A stretch of DNA of 64,000 nt, from NCBI RefSeq assembly GCF_014649395.1, contig NZ_BMSY01000004.1:558001-622000 (forward strand), read 5' to 3'. A program made the translations under genes and the position numbers. This DNA is from Streptomyces aureoverticillatus. Its GTDB lineage: Bacteria; Actinomycetota; Actinomycetes; Streptomycetales; Streptomycetaceae. The notes beneath the pieces were generated by a model, which saw only the letters and a program-made list of their open reading frames with translations, ran no database searches and was not told where the DNA came from. Shown here piece by piece: positions 42,340-51,239 of this stretch (position 1 is the stretch's first letter; each line of letters begins with the position of its first letter).

Positions 42340-44199
42340 ATGTCGATGAAGGTCTCCGACCACATCCTGGAGCGTCTGCGTGCCTGGGAGGTCGAGCATG
42401 TCTTCGCCTACCCCGGCGACGGCATCAACGGACTGCTCGCCGCCTGGGGCCGGGCCGACAACAAGCCGCAGTTCATTCAGTCCCGCCACGAGGAGATGTC
42501 CGCCTTCGAAGCGGTCGGCTACGCCAAGTTCTCCGGCAAGGTCGGTGTCTGCGCGGCCACTTCGGGGCCGGGCGCCATCCATCTGCTCAACGGTCTGTAC
42601 GACGCCAAGCTCGACCACGTGCCCGTCGTCGCCATCGTGGGACAGACCAACCGCAGCGCGATGGGCGGCTCCTATCAGCAGGAGGTCGACCTGCTGAGCC
42701 TCTACAAGGACGTCGCCTCCGACTTCTGCGAGATGGTCACGGTGCCCGAGCAACTGCCGAACGTGCTCGACCGTGCCATGCGCACCGCCATCGCCCGGCG
42801 TTCCGTGACGGCCGTCATCATCCCCGCGGACGTGCAGGAACTCGACTACTCCGCGCCCGACCACGCGTTCAAGATGGTGCCGTCCAGCCTGGGCATGGCC
42901 CAGTACGCCACGGTGCCGTCCGACCCCGACGTCGAGCGCGCCGCCGAGGTGCTGAACGCGGGCGAGAAGGTCGCCATCCTCATCGGGCAGGGCGCCCGCG
43001 GGGCCCGCCAGGAAGTCATGGAGATCGCCGACCTGTTGGGCGCGGGCGTGGCCAAGGCGCTGCTCGGCAAGGACGCCCTGGACGACGATCTGCCGTACGT
43101 CACGGGCTCGATCGGCCTGCTTGGCACCCGGCCGTCGTACGAGATGATGCGGGACTGCGACACCCTGCTGGTGATCGGATCCAGCTTCCCCTACACCCAG
43201 TTCCTGCCCGAGTTCGGTCAGGCGCGGGCCGTGCAGATCGACATCGATCCGCACATGGTCGGGCTGCGCTACCCGTTCGAGGTCAACCTCGTCGGCGACG
43301 CCCGCGAGACGCTGCGCCGCCTGCTGCCGCACCTGCGGCCGGCCAAGGGCGACAAGGAGAGCAAGAGCACCAAGGACGCCAAGGACGGCTCCTGGCGCAA
43401 GCAGATCGAGAAGAACACCGCCCGCTGGTGGAAGGTCATGCAGCGGCGCGCGACGGTGGACGCCGATCCGATCAATCCCGAGTACGTCACCCACGCGCTG
43501 AACGACCTGCTGCCCGAGGACGTGATCCTGGCCGCGGACTCCGGGTCGGCCGCCAACTGGTACGCCCGCCATCTGCGGCTGCGCGGCGCGATGCGCGGCT
43601 CGCTGTCCGGGACGCTCGCCACCATGGGGCCGGGTGTGCCCTATGTGATCGGCGCCAAGTTCGCGCACGGTGACCGTCCCGCGATCGCGCTCGTGGGCGA
43701 CGGGGCCATGCAGATGAACGGTCTCGCCGAACTGATCACGATCGCCAAGTACTGGAAGCAGTGGGCCGATCCGCGCCTGGTGGTGGCCGTGTTCAACAAC
43801 CAGGACCTGAACCAGGTCACCTGGGAGATGCGCGCCATGTCCGGCGCCCCGCAGTTCCTGCCCTCGCAGGAGCTCCCCGACGTCGCCTACGCCGAGTTCG
43901 CCCGCTCGCTGGGCCTGGACGGAATGCGGGTGGAGAAGCCGGACGCCGTGCAGGGCGCCTGGCAGGCGGCACTCACCGCCGACCGGCCCTTCGTCCTCGA
44001 CTTCCGCACCGACCCGGCCGTGCCGCCCATCCCGCCGCACGCGTCCCTCGACCAGATCGAGGCGGCCGCGGCCTCCGTCCTCAAGGGCGACAGCGACCGC
44101 GCCGCCATGGTCCGCCAGGGCTTCAAGGCCAAGGTCCAGGACATGCTGCCGGGGCGCCGTCACCGCGAGGACCGGCCGAGCGCGGGAGAGGAGACGTGA
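42340..44199 (+). CDS. Thiamine-diphosphate enzyme, pyruvate oxidase/dehydrogenase (PoxB)-like
   Basis: ThDP-dependent enzyme (619 aa) of the pyruvate oxidase/acetolactate synthase superfamily, probably acting on pyruvate. Seen in order: PYR domain with FAYPGDGINGLL and the catalytic Glu in SRHEEMSAFEAVGYAK, a central domain with GQGARGA, and the PP domain with the ThDP/Mg motif GDGAMQMNGLAELITIAKYW followed by VVAVFNNQDLN (GDG-N pair intact). A Lys/Ser/Asp-rich linker (KGDKESKSTKDAKDG) precedes the PP domain. ATG 42340 is preceded by GGAAAGG. It sits in a plus-strand group with two SDRs. Quinone versus oxygen as acceptor cannot be decided. Confidence 0.92.
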   Translation: MSMKVSDHILERLRAWEVEHVFAYPGDGINGLLAAWGRADNKPQFIQSRHEEMSAFEAVGYAKFSGKVGVCAATSGPGAIHLLNGLYDAKLDHVPVVAIVGQTNRSAMGGSYQQEVDLLSLYKDVASDFCEMVTVPEQLPNVLDRAMRTAIARRSVTAVIIPADVQELDYSAPDHAFKMVPSSLGMAQYATVPSDPDVERAAEVLNAGEKVAILIGQGARGARQEVMEIADLLGAGVAKALLGKDALDDDLPYVTGSIGLLGTRPSYEMMRDCDTLLVIGSSFPYTQFLPEFGQARAVQIDIDPHMVGLRYPFEVNLVGDARETLRRLLPHLRPAKGDKESKSTKDAKDGSWRKQIEKNTARWWKVMQRRATVDADPINPEYVTHALNDLLPEDVILAADSGSAANWYARHLRLRGAMRGSLSGTLATMGPGVPYVIGAKFAHGDRPAIALVGDGAMQMNGLAELITIAKYWKQWADPRLVVAVFNNQDLNQVTWEMRAMSGAPQFLPSQELPDVAYAEFARSLGLDGMRVEKPDAVQGAWQAALTADRPFVLDFRTDPAVPPIPPHASLDQIEAAAASVLKGDSDRAAMVRQGFKAKVQDMLPGRRHREDRPSAGEET

Positions 44200-44266
44200 C
44201 AGCAGGCCCGGTCGCGAAAGCCAGGCCGGTCAAGTCGCCAACTGCCCAGAAGGGAACCGACCGACC

Positions 44267-45274
44267 ATGCCCCAGACCGTCGTCATCACCGGCGCCAGTG
44301 CCGGCGTCGGCCGTGCCACCGCCCGCCTGTACGCGCGGCGCGGCGCCGACGTCGTACTGATCGCCCGCGGCCGGGCCGGCCTCCGCGCCGCCGCCGACGA
44401 GGTCGGCTCCCTCGGCGGCCGTGCCCTGGTCCAGGTCGCCGACACCGCCGACGCGCGGCAGGTCGAGGCCGCCGCGGACGCCGGGGAGAAGGCCTTCGGC
44501 CCCATCGACGTGTGGGTCAACTGCGCGTTCGTCGGCGTGTTCGCGCCCTTCGACGAAGTCACGGCCGAGGAGTATCAGCGGGTCACCGACGTGTCGTACC
44601 TGGGCTTCGTCAACGGGACCCGGTCGGCGCTCAAGCGGATGGCGCCCCGGGACCGGGGCACCATCGTCCAGGTGGGCTCGGCTCTGGGCGAGCGGGCCAT
44701 TCCCCTGCAGTCGGCCTACTGCGGCGCCAAGCACGCCGTCAACGGCTTCACCTCCGCTCTGCGCACCGAACTCCTGCACCGGGGCAGCAACGTGCGCGTC
44801 ACCGTGGTCCAACTGCCCGCCCTCAACACACCGCAGTTCTCCTGGGTCCGCACCCGCCTGCCCCGGCACGCCCGCCCGGTCCCGCCGATCTACCAGCCCG
44901 AGGTCGCCGCCCGCGGCATCGTGTACGCCGCCGACCACCCCCGCCGCAAGCAGTACTACGTGGGTGCGTCCACCGTGGCGACCATCTGGGCCAACCGCCT
45001 GGCGCCCGCTTTCCTCGACCGCTACCTGGCCCGCACGGGCTTCGACTCCCAGCAGGCGGACCGTCGCCCGCCGCCCGGGCGCGGCAATCTCTTCGAGCCG
45101 GCGGACCGCCCGCCGGACAGCGATCAAGGCGCGCACGGCATCTTCGACGAGGCAGCGCACCCCCGTTCCGTCGAGGCCGCCGTGTCCCGCCATCCCCTCG
45201 TCACCGCGTCCGCCCTGGCGATCGCTGCCACCGCCACCGCCAGGGCCGCGCTGCGCCGCCGCGAGCGGGCCTGA
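44267..45274 (+). CDS. SDR-family oxidoreductase with C-terminal extension
   Basis: Short-chain dehydrogenase (335 aa). Seen: TGASAGVGRATARLYARRG (cofactor motif), VNCAFVG in place of the usual NNAG, catalytic Ser in VQVGSALGERAIPLQ, Tyr-Lys pair in SAYCGAKHAVNGF, and the substrate-side PALNTPQFSW. The core ends near residue 245. The extra 90 residues include a Pro/Arg-rich segment and a hydrophobic Ala-rich tail (VTASALAIAATATARAAL) that may touch the membrane. It follows the ThDP gene by 67 bp and is probably cotranscribed. Substrate unknown. Confidence 0.9.
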   Translation: MPQTVVITGASAGVGRATARLYARRGADVVLIARGRAGLRAAADEVGSLGGRALVQVADTADARQVEAAADAGEKAFGPIDVWVNCAFVGVFAPFDEVTAEEYQRVTDVSYLGFVNGTRSALKRMAPRDRGTIVQVGSALGERAIPLQSAYCGAKHAVNGFTSALRTELLHRGSNVRVTVVQLPALNTPQFSWVRTRLPRHARPVPPIYQPEVAARGIVYAADHPRRKQYYVGASTVATIWANRLAPAFLDRYLARTGFDSQQADRRPPPGRGNLFEPADRPPDSDQGAHGIFDEAAHPRSVEAAVSRHPLVTASALAIAATATARAALRRRERA

Positions 45275-45310
45275 CCGCACCGGTACCGGCAGCGGCCTGG
45301 CGCGGAACGC

Positions 45311-46060
45311 TCACGCCGGCGCGGCGGGGTGGTCAGTGCTTGTCGGCGAGGGGGCCTCGGGAATCAGCCCTTGATCGATGATGGCCTGGGCCACGAGGGT
45401 CAGGCGTCGGCGGTGCCGGCGCGCGTGCGCCCGCATCAGCTCGAAGGCGTCGTCCACGGTGGTGTCCAGGCGTGTGGCCAGCACCCCTTTGGCCTGTTCG
45501 ATGGTGATGCGGCTGTGCAGGGCGGTCCGAAGCTGGAGGGTGGTGGTGCGGTGCCGCCGCAGGGTCTGTTCGTGGATCAGGCCGATGGCCGCCGCGTCCG
45601 CGAGCGCCTGGGCCAGGCGCACGTCCGCGGCGGGCAGCGGGCTGCCGACGGTGCGCAGCAGCAGGAGGCAGCCGAGTGTGTCACTGCGCAGGCGCAGCGG
45701 GAGGGCGCCGGCGCAGGAGTATCCGGCGTGCCGGGCCCGGGCGGTGAAGTGGGGCCAGCGGTTGGCGCACTGGTGGAGGTCCACGGGGGCGGCCGGGGCG
45801 GCGGTGCGGCAGCACTCGCGGGCCGGACCGTCGTGGGCGGCGGTGGTCAGGACGTCCGCGAGCTCGGGGACCGGGTCACAGGGTGCGACGGCCTGCGGCA
45901 CTTCGTCCGGCGGGGCGAGGAACACCCCGGCGGCGTCGACGGCCAGCAACTGGGTGCAGCGGGTGCACAGTTGCTGAAGGAATTCGATGACGTCGAAGTC
46001 GTCGACCAATGTGTCGGCCAGTTCCACGAAGGCGTCGGCCAGATCCTGTTCGCGATTCAT
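45311..46060 (-). CDS. GAF and ANTAR domain-containing regulator
   Basis: Probable signal-responsive RNA-binding antiterminator. Seen: an N-terminal GAF domain (ADTLVDDFDVIEFLQQLCTR, with AAGVFLAPP and later GALPLRLRSDTLGCLLLLR), then an ANTAR domain at about residues 170-225 (QLRTALHSRITIEQAKGVLA and FELMRAHARRHRRRL). 249 aa, normal for the family. GAGGGAAG lies about 7 nt upstream of ATG. It converges with the SDR gene on the other strand. A second GAF-ANTAR gene lies directly upstream on the same strand. Ligand unknown; three Cys residues in the GAF part are notable. Confidence 0.9.
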   Translation of the reverse strand: MNREQDLADAFVELADTLVDDFDVIEFLQQLCTRCTQLLAVDAAGVFLAPPDEVPQAVAPCDPVPELADVLTTAAHDGPARECCRTAAPAAPVDLHQCANRWPHFTARARHAGYSCAGALPLRLRSDTLGCLLLLRTVGSPLPAADVRLAQALADAAAIGLIHEQTLRRHRTTTLQLRTALHSRITIEQAKGVLATRLDTTVDDAFELMRAHARRHRRRLTLVAQAIIDQGLIPEAPSPTSTDHPAAPA

Positions 46061-46109
46061 GGCTCGCTTCCCTCACGTAGTGAAGTCTCGTGGGTGAATG
46101 GCGGTCGGG

Positions 46110-46151
46110 AGTGGCGGTGTGCCGGGGTTGAGTGGCGGTGTGCCGGGGTTG
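46110..46151. repeat. Perfect 21-bp tandem duplication
   Basis: Two abutting identical 21-bp units (46110-46130, 46131-46151), each running AGTGGCGGTG to CCGGGGTTG, in the gap between the two GAF-ANTAR genes. No function seen. Confidence 0.9.
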
Positions 46152-46181
46152 GTGGGCCGTTCGCGCAGGTTCACTTGTGGG

Positions 46182-46877
46182 TTACTCGCGCAGGTTCAGT
46201 CGTCTGGTCACGATGGCGCGGGCGACTTCGGTGATCGGCAGGTCGTGCGCGAAGGCGTGGGCACGCAGCCGGTCCAGTGCGGTGTGCAGGGGCAGGCCCA
46301 GCTGGGTGCTGACCATCCCGGTCGCCTGATGGACCTCCGCGCGGCGCAGGTCCTCGAAGGCGGGCGGCGGCGGTGAGGTGCCGCCGTGGCCAGAGGCCGG
46401 TTCCGCGCCCTGTCCCAACAGGAACAGGGTGAGCGCGTCGGAGATCGTCAATGCGTCGTCGATGGCCTCGTCACGGAGCGAGGTCGCGGTGCGGCGGTGC
46501 ACCGTCAGTACGCCGATGCGGATCGCCCCCAGCCGCAGGGGGAAGGCGAAGACGGCTCGTATCCCTTGGGCCAGCGCGCCCGGGACGAAGGCCGGCCAGC
46601 GGGGGCCGGGCGCCTGCGCGAGGTCGCCGACCAGGCACAGCGAACCGTCCCGGGCGCACTCCACACCCGGCCCCTCCCCCAGGGTGAACTGCAGGTCGTC
46701 GAGCCGAGCGCTCCGCTCGTCGCTGTACCAGATCAGCTCGGAGGCGTTGCCGCGCAGCGCCACCGCCACGCCGTCCATGCGCAGCAGGGCGGCGCAGCGC
46801 TGCGACCATTCCACCGACGGGCCCGGCCCGCCCGGCCTCAGGGGTCCCGTCAGGTCAGCGACAGTGAACCTGGACAT
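46182..46877 (-). CDS. GAF and ANTAR domain-containing regulator (second copy)
   Basis: GAF-like sensor at about residues 20-150 (CAALLRMDGVAVALRG, FTLGEGPGVECARDG, AFPLRLGAIRIGVLTVHRR) and a C-terminal ANTAR domain (VHQATGMVSTQLGLPLHTAL, ending VARAIVTRRLNLRE). 231 aa. The GEGPG loop with a nearby Cys is typical of this GAF subgroup. ATG 46877 is preferred over the adjacent GTG at 46880. It shares orientation with the first GAF-ANTAR gene 121 bp away and may be in one transcript, but the two are clearly divergent in sequence. Target RNA and signal unknown. Confidence 0.9.
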   Translation of the reverse strand: MSRFTVADLTGPLRPGGPGPSVEWSQRCAALLRMDGVAVALRGNASELIWYSDERSARLDDLQFTLGEGPGVECARDGSLCLVGDLAQAPGPRWPAFVPGALAQGIRAVFAFPLRLGAIRIGVLTVHRRTATSLRDEAIDDALTISDALTLFLLGQGAEPASGHGGTSPPPPAFEDLRRAEVHQATGMVSTQLGLPLHTALDRLRAHAFAHDLPITEVARAIVTRRLNLRE

Positions 46878-47038
46878 CACGAGTCACCAGCGTCTGCCTG
46901 TTCCCTGCCCGCCGCCTCCAAGGGGGCGGCGGGTGAGCTACCAAGGAAGAGGATGCAACGCCACCAGATGTACGGCAAGTTGGCATAGCTTCCCGACAGG
47001 ACAAACACGGCAAGAGGCGTCTGTCGGCACCCCTCAGG

Positions 47039-48079
47039 TCAGCGCACGAGGTCGCTCGGGTCGGTGTTGGCTCCGCACAGGACCACGCAGACCTTCTCGC
47101 CGCTGCCGGGCCGATAGCCGCTGCTCGTGGAAGACGACCGGTCACGCGCGTCCGGTTCGGGGGTGTGCCGGTCCGGCGAGGTGAGCGCGGCGAGGGCGGT
47201 GGCGGCACCGTGCTCGACGGCGATCCGGCGGTGGTCCCACAGCAGTTGGCGGGCGCGGACGATCTCGGTGTCCGGCACGAGGACGGAATGCGTCCGGTCC
47301 TGCCGGCCCGCGTGCAGAGCCATGGCGGACGTCCGGCGCGCTCCGAGGGAGTCGGCGGCGATCGACTCCACGGTGACGTCCACCAGGCCGCCGGCCTCCA
47401 GCGCGGCGTTGAGCGCGCGGCAGTGTTCCGGTTCCACGGCGACGGTGCGGATGCCGTGGTGCCGAGCGGCCGTGGCGACGCCGGTGAACAGGCCACCGCC
47501 GCCCACCGCGACGACCACCGTGTCCAACTCGGGTATCTGCGCCCGGATCTCCTCCAGCAGCGTGCCTGCGCCCGCCGCGATCAGCGGATGGTCGTAGGCG
47601 TGTGAGGTGAGAGCGCCGGTGGTGGTGGCGAACTCCTCGCAGACCGCGAGCGCTTCGGCGTACTCGGAGCCGACCAGCCGTACGTCGGCGCCGTACGAAC
47701 GGAGCTTGGCCACTTTCACCTGCGGCGCGTTGGCCGGCAGGAAGACGGTGGCACGAACCCCGTGCCGCTGGGCCGCCCAGGCGCACGCCATCCCGGCGTT
47801 GCCGCCGGAGGCGATGGTCACCCCGGCCTCAGGGAGGGTTCCCGCGTCGAGGTGGGCCTGGATGAAGTTCGCGGCACCACGGGCCTTGAAGGAGCCGGTG
47901 TGCTGCATGAACTCGAGCGCCAGCCAGACCTCACAGGGCTGCCCGGGGTTCCCGCCGCGAGGCGCGCCGCGGTCGCCGCCGATCGCGCCGGGGTCGACTC
48001 GCGTGAGGGTGACGGGCCGGACGTCTCCGGTGATCCGGTCGGCGGCTGTCTTGATGTCCTCGTACGCGAGGGCGTTCAT
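47039..48079 (-). CDS. PLP-dependent threonine/serine dehydratase-like enzyme
   Basis: Fold-type II PLP enzyme (346 aa) of the threonine/serine dehydratase group. Seen: the Schiff-base Lys in MQHTGSFKARGAANF, the substrate loop ASGGNAGMACAWAA, and the phosphate-binding glycine loop VAVGGGGLFTG. The C-terminal end VCVVLCGANTD fits the catabolic-type enzyme without an ACT domain. ATG 48079 has GGAG upstream. Flanking genes are unrelated, so a monocistronic role in threonine or serine breakdown is likely. A role in feeding 2-ketobutyrate to other pathways cannot be excluded. Confidence 0.9.
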   Translation of the reverse strand: MNALAYEDIKTAADRITGDVRPVTLTRVDPGAIGGDRGAPRGGNPGQPCEVWLALEFMQHTGSFKARGAANFIQAHLDAGTLPEAGVTIASGGNAGMACAWAAQRHGVRATVFLPANAPQVKVAKLRSYGADVRLVGSEYAEALAVCEEFATTTGALTSHAYDHPLIAAGAGTLLEEIRAQIPELDTVVVAVGGGGLFTGVATAARHHGIRTVAVEPEHCRALNAALEAGGLVDVTVESIAADSLGARRTSAMALHAGRQDRTHSVLVPDTEIVRARQLLWDHRRIAVEHGAATALAALTSPDRHTPEPDARDRSSSTSSGYRPGSGEKVCVVLCGANTDPSDLVR

Positions 48080-48212
48080 GTGGTGCTCCTGTCAGCAGTC
48101 AGGACCAGGCGATATGAGCAATACGCAGTACCGTACGCCGTGCCCCACGCCCGTCTCGGCCGCGGGCAGTTGCCGGGAAGCCGCCCAGCGCGTCGGCGAC
48201 CGGTGGCTCCGG

Positions 48213-49151
48213 TCACCATGCGTCGATGACCGGCGCGTCGGGTTCGTGCTGCCGCCAGGCCTCGTTGAGGCGCGTGAGCCGGTCCGCGGCGGCGATGCCG
48301 CGCATGGACGCGACCTTGCCGTCGCTGACTTCGAACGCCACGGCGCCCACGACCCGGCCGTCGACCACGGCGAGGACGGCCGGGGAGCCGTTCACCAGCG
48401 CGATGTGCATCGCGGGGGAACCGCCGGCCATGCGCCGCTTCGCCGCGGTGGGCTTGAAGCCGGCCCGCACGTAGGAGGCGACCCGCTCGCGCGTGTTGTG
48501 GCGCAGCAGCCGCCTGGCCAGTCCGGCGCCGTCCGAAACCGCGGTCACGTCGTCGGTGAGCAGCGCCACCAGCCGTTCGGTGCGCCCCGACGTGGCGGCG
48601 GCGAGGAACTCCTCGACGATCCGGCGTGCGGACGCGGGGTCCACCTCGTGGCCGCCGCGGCGCTCGGCGGCGACCCGGCGTCGCGCCCGGTGGACATGCT
48701 GCTGGCTCGCGGACTCGGTGATGTCGAGGATCCCGGCGATCTCGGCGTGGGGGTACGAGAAGGCCTCGCGCAGGACGTATGCGGCCCGCTCGACCGGTGA
48801 GAGGCGCTCCATGAGGGTCAGTACGGCCAAGGACACCGATTCACGCTGCTCGAAGGTGTCGGCCGGGCCGAGCATCGGGTCGCCCTCGAGGAGCGGCTCG
48901 GGCAGCCAGGCACCGGCCGCGCGCTCGTGGCGCGCCTGCGCCGAGCGGAGCCGGTCGAGGCAGAGGTTGGTGACGACCTTGGTCAGCCACGCCTCCGGCG
49001 CCTCGACCTGTTCACGGTCCGCGGCCTGCCAGCGCAGGAACGTGTCCTGCACGGCGTCCTCGGCGTCGGCGGCCGAGCCGAGCAGACGGTACGCGAGCGA
49101 GGCCAGCCGGCCCCGGCTGGCCTCGAACCGATCGATGGCTGAACTGTCCAT
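48213..49151 (-). CDS. ECF RNA polymerase sigma factor, ECF41-like (SigJ type)
   Basis: ECF sigma factor with a SnoaL-like C-terminal domain. Seen: region 2 (LASLAYRLLGSAADAEDAVQ and FLRWQ), region 4 (LSPVERAAYVLREAFSYPHA, EIAGILDITESASQQHVHRA), then a C-terminal domain of about 130 residues (VEEFLAAATSGRTERLVAL to the end). This extension regulates activity in ECF41 members, which lack a separate anti-sigma factor. ATG 49151 was chosen over the in-frame TTG at 49160. The gene upstream on the same strand is an FAD oxidoreductase, matching the usual ECF41 pairing with an oxidoreductase-type target gene. Confidence 0.93.
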   Translation of the reverse strand: MDSSAIDRFEASRGRLASLAYRLLGSAADAEDAVQDTFLRWQAADREQVEAPEAWLTKVVTNLCLDRLRSAQARHERAAGAWLPEPLLEGDPMLGPADTFEQRESVSLAVLTLMERLSPVERAAYVLREAFSYPHAEIAGILDITESASQQHVHRARRRVAAERRGGHEVDPASARRIVEEFLAAATSGRTERLVALLTDDVTAVSDGAGLARRLLRHNTRERVASYVRAGFKPTAAKRRMAGGSPAMHIALVNGSPAVLAVVDGRVVGAVAFEVSDGKVASMRGIAAADRLTRLNEAWRQHEPDAPVIDAW

Positions 49152-49171
49152 GCGGAACAACCTAGAACGGC

Positions 49172-50362
49172 CTATGCGGCGACCCGCACCCCGGCCCGGT
49201 CGGGCGCGGTGGTCAGGCGGCGCCTGCGCTTCGGCATGCCGAAGGTCGGGTGGGCGATGCCGAACCCGGCCCCCCTGAGCACGCCCGACTTGAGCCGCGC
49301 GGCGGGGCGGCCGCCCAGGTACCAGGACTTCGAGCGGGCGTCCCCGTCCACCATCTGGAAGATGGCGTCCCGCCGCCCGAGGCTGATGTGGTTGCCGTAG
49401 TACTTCAGCCCGACGGTCGGGACCTCGCCGCCCGTCAGGCGCGCGATGATCGCGGCGGTCGCCTGCATGTTGGTGAAACCGGCCGAGGCGCAGGACATCG
49501 GCAGCGGCCGGCCGTTCTCGCCGATCGCGTAGGCGCAGTCACCGGCGGCGTAGACGTCCGGGTGCGAGACCGAGCGCATGGTGCGGTCGACGACGATCTG
49601 GCCGGTCTCGGCGACCTCCAGGCCGCTGGCGGCCGCGATGGGGTGCACGGCGAACCCGGCCGCCCACACGGTGACGTCGGCCGGGATGGACGTACCGTCC
49701 GTGGCGATCGCCCGTGCCGGCTCGACGGCTTCGATGCCGGTGTGCTCGTGGACGGTGATGCCGAGCCGGTCGAAGGCCTGGCGCAGATGGCGGCGGGCCT
49801 TCGGGGAGAGCCAGGCGCCCAGCTCGCCGCGGGCGGCGAGCGCGACCGAGAGGTCGGGCCGGGACTCGGCGAACTCGGTGGCGGTCTCGATGCCGGTCAG
49901 CCCCTCACCGACGACCAGCACGGTGCCGCCCCCGCCCAGGCCGGCCAGGCGCTCGCGCAGCCGCAGCGCCGAGGACCGGCCGGTCACATCGAAGGCGTAC
50001 TCGGCCACGCCGGGGACGCCGTGGTGGGCCACGGAGCTGCCGAGGGCGTAGAGAAGCGTGTCGTACGCGAGCTCGCCGTCGCCGTCCTCGCCGGTCACGG
50101 CGACGGTCCTGCGCTCGGGGTCGACGCCGGTGACGCGCGCCAGGCGCAGCCGCACCCCGGTGCCCGCGAATACGTCGGCGAGCTTGCGGAACGCGAGGTC
50201 CTGGCCGCTCGCGAGCTGGTGGAGCCGCATCCGCTCGACGAAGTCGGGCTCGGCGTTGACGACCGTGATCTCGGTGTCGGCGGCGGCGAGCCGACGGGCC
50301 AGGTTTCCGGCGGCGAAGGCCCCGGCGTATCCGGCGCCGAGGACGACGATGCGGTGCTTCAT
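49172..50362 (-). CDS. NAD(P)/FAD-dependent oxidoreductase (NDH-2-like)
   Basis: Two-dinucleotide-binding flavoprotein (396 aa). Seen: FAD motif VVLGAGYAGAFAAGNLARR at the N-terminus, second nucleotide motif VLVVGEGLTGIETATE near residue 148, and the FAD-binding DVYAAGDCAYA near 280. The first 13 residues (MKHRIVVLGAGYA) are a canonical start, so the longer open frame reaching 50833 is not used. It lies 20 bp upstream of the ECF sigma gene and is probably transcribed with it. It resembles type II NADH dehydrogenases, though substrate and acceptor are not determined. Confidence 0.92.
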   Translation of the reverse strand: MKHRIVVLGAGYAGAFAAGNLARRLAAADTEITVVNAEPDFVERMRLHQLASGQDLAFRKLADVFAGTGVRLRLARVTGVDPERRTVAVTGEDGDGELAYDTLLYALGSSVAHHGVPGVAEYAFDVTGRSSALRLRERLAGLGGGGTVLVVGEGLTGIETATEFAESRPDLSVALAARGELGAWLSPKARRHLRQAFDRLGITVHEHTGIEAVEPARAIATDGTSIPADVTVWAAGFAVHPIAAASGLEVAETGQIVVDRTMRSVSHPDVYAAGDCAYAIGENGRPLPMSCASAGFTNMQATAAIIARLTGGEVPTVGLKYYGNHISLGRRDAIFQMVDGDARSKSWYLGGRPAARLKSGVLRGAGFGIAHPTFGMPKRRRRLTTAPDRAGVRVAA

Positions 50363-50483
50363 GGCGATGCTCCTGTCTCGTTCGCGTGCCCTTTGAACGA
50401 GATGGCGCCCCGATTGCTGACAGGAGCCGAGTGTGGCGTGGGTCACTGAACTGCGACGAGCGGCTGAGCCTCCGCCAGACGCT

Positions 50484-50525
50484 TGAACCTGTCTCGGATT
50501 CCGCTGAACCTGTCTCGGATTCCGC
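50484..50525. repeat. Perfect 21-bp tandem duplication
   Basis: Two abutting identical 21-bp units (50484-50504, 50505-50525), each running TGAACCTGTC to TCGGATTCCGC, in the 188-bp gap between the RiPP operon end and the FAD oxidoreductase. No matching partner or operator class recognised. Confidence 0.9.
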
Positions 50526-50550
50526 GACGCCGTCGAGGGCTTCGTGCCGC

Positions 50551-51225
50551 TCAGATCACCATCGCGGCCAGCGGCCAGCGCCGCACCGCGTACGGCGTCC
50601 ACCAGATGTGGTCCCCGAACCGTACGGCGAGTTCCTCGTGGAGCAGGTCGGCCAGTACCGCGCTGGGGACCGCCCGGGCCGGTGCGCCGTCGGCCAGGGT
50701 GCGGATCGCCGCCAGGTAGTCGGGGGCGTCGATGGTGAAGCGGCGCAGCCGCCGGTGCCGCCGGTCGCGTACCTGGACGAAGCCGGGCCCCTGGCGGTGG
50801 ACGCATTTGCAGAGGTAGTGGTTGTGGCGCCACTGCCGCAGCGCCTCCTCGGCGTCCGGCGGGCCGTGCAGTGCCGTCGGCGGGTGGAGGTGGCTCAGCG
50901 CGATCCAGGCGTCGGGCCGGGCCGGTGGCGTGCGGACCTGCCAGTCGACCGCCACGGCTCGCCCTGTCAGGGCCCCGATCAGGCTCAGTGTGTGTACGGA
51001 GCGGGCGGCGTCGGCCGTGTCCGTCAGGTCCACCGTCCCGCGCAGGGCCACGCGCCGCGCGCCGACGTCGAAGAGGGCCCGGGCGGCCGCTGTCACGGGG
51101 CCGCCGGGGACCGTCAGGTCCCCCAGGGACATGCCCGGCAACTCGCCCACTGCCGGGTCGTGGTCCCGCCAGGCGGCCACGGCGAGCACGCCGTCATCCG
51201 CGGTGTGCTGGGTGTGTACGGTCAT
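50551..51225 (-). CDS. DUF5825-like protein, partner of a RiPP radical SAM enzyme
   Basis: Protein of 224 aa without a catalytic motif I can name. Seen: a central Ala/Val/Thr-rich part (LFDVGARRVALRGTVDLTD) and a C-terminal part with conserved-looking aromatic and Cys positions (NHYLCKCVHRQGPGFVQVRD, FGDHIWWTPYAVRRWPL). It matches what I recall of the DUF5825 family, which occurs beside RiPP-maturation radical SAM genes in Streptomyces; this should be checked. ATG 51225 has GGAGGG 7 nt upstream and starts 14 bp after the radical SAM stop, so the two are coupled. A role in substrate delivery or recognition is inferred. Confidence 0.7.
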   Translation of the reverse strand: MTVHTQHTADDGVLAVAAWRDHDPAVGELPGMSLGDLTVPGGPVTAAARALFDVGARRVALRGTVDLTDTADAARSVHTLSLIGALTGRAVAVDWQVRTPPARPDAWIALSHLHPPTALHGPPDAEEALRQWRHNHYLCKCVHRQGPGFVQVRDRRHRRLRRFTIDAPDYLAAIRTLADGAPARAVPSAVLADLLHEELAVRFGDHIWWTPYAVRRWPLAAMVI

Positions 51226-51239
51226 CGAAATCCCTCCGG

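Noticed and set aside
50363..50833. N-terminal extension of the FAD oxidoreductase
   Set aside because: The extension crosses the end of the RiPP operon and lacks homology-like features; MKHRIVVLGAGYA is a canonical flavoprotein start.
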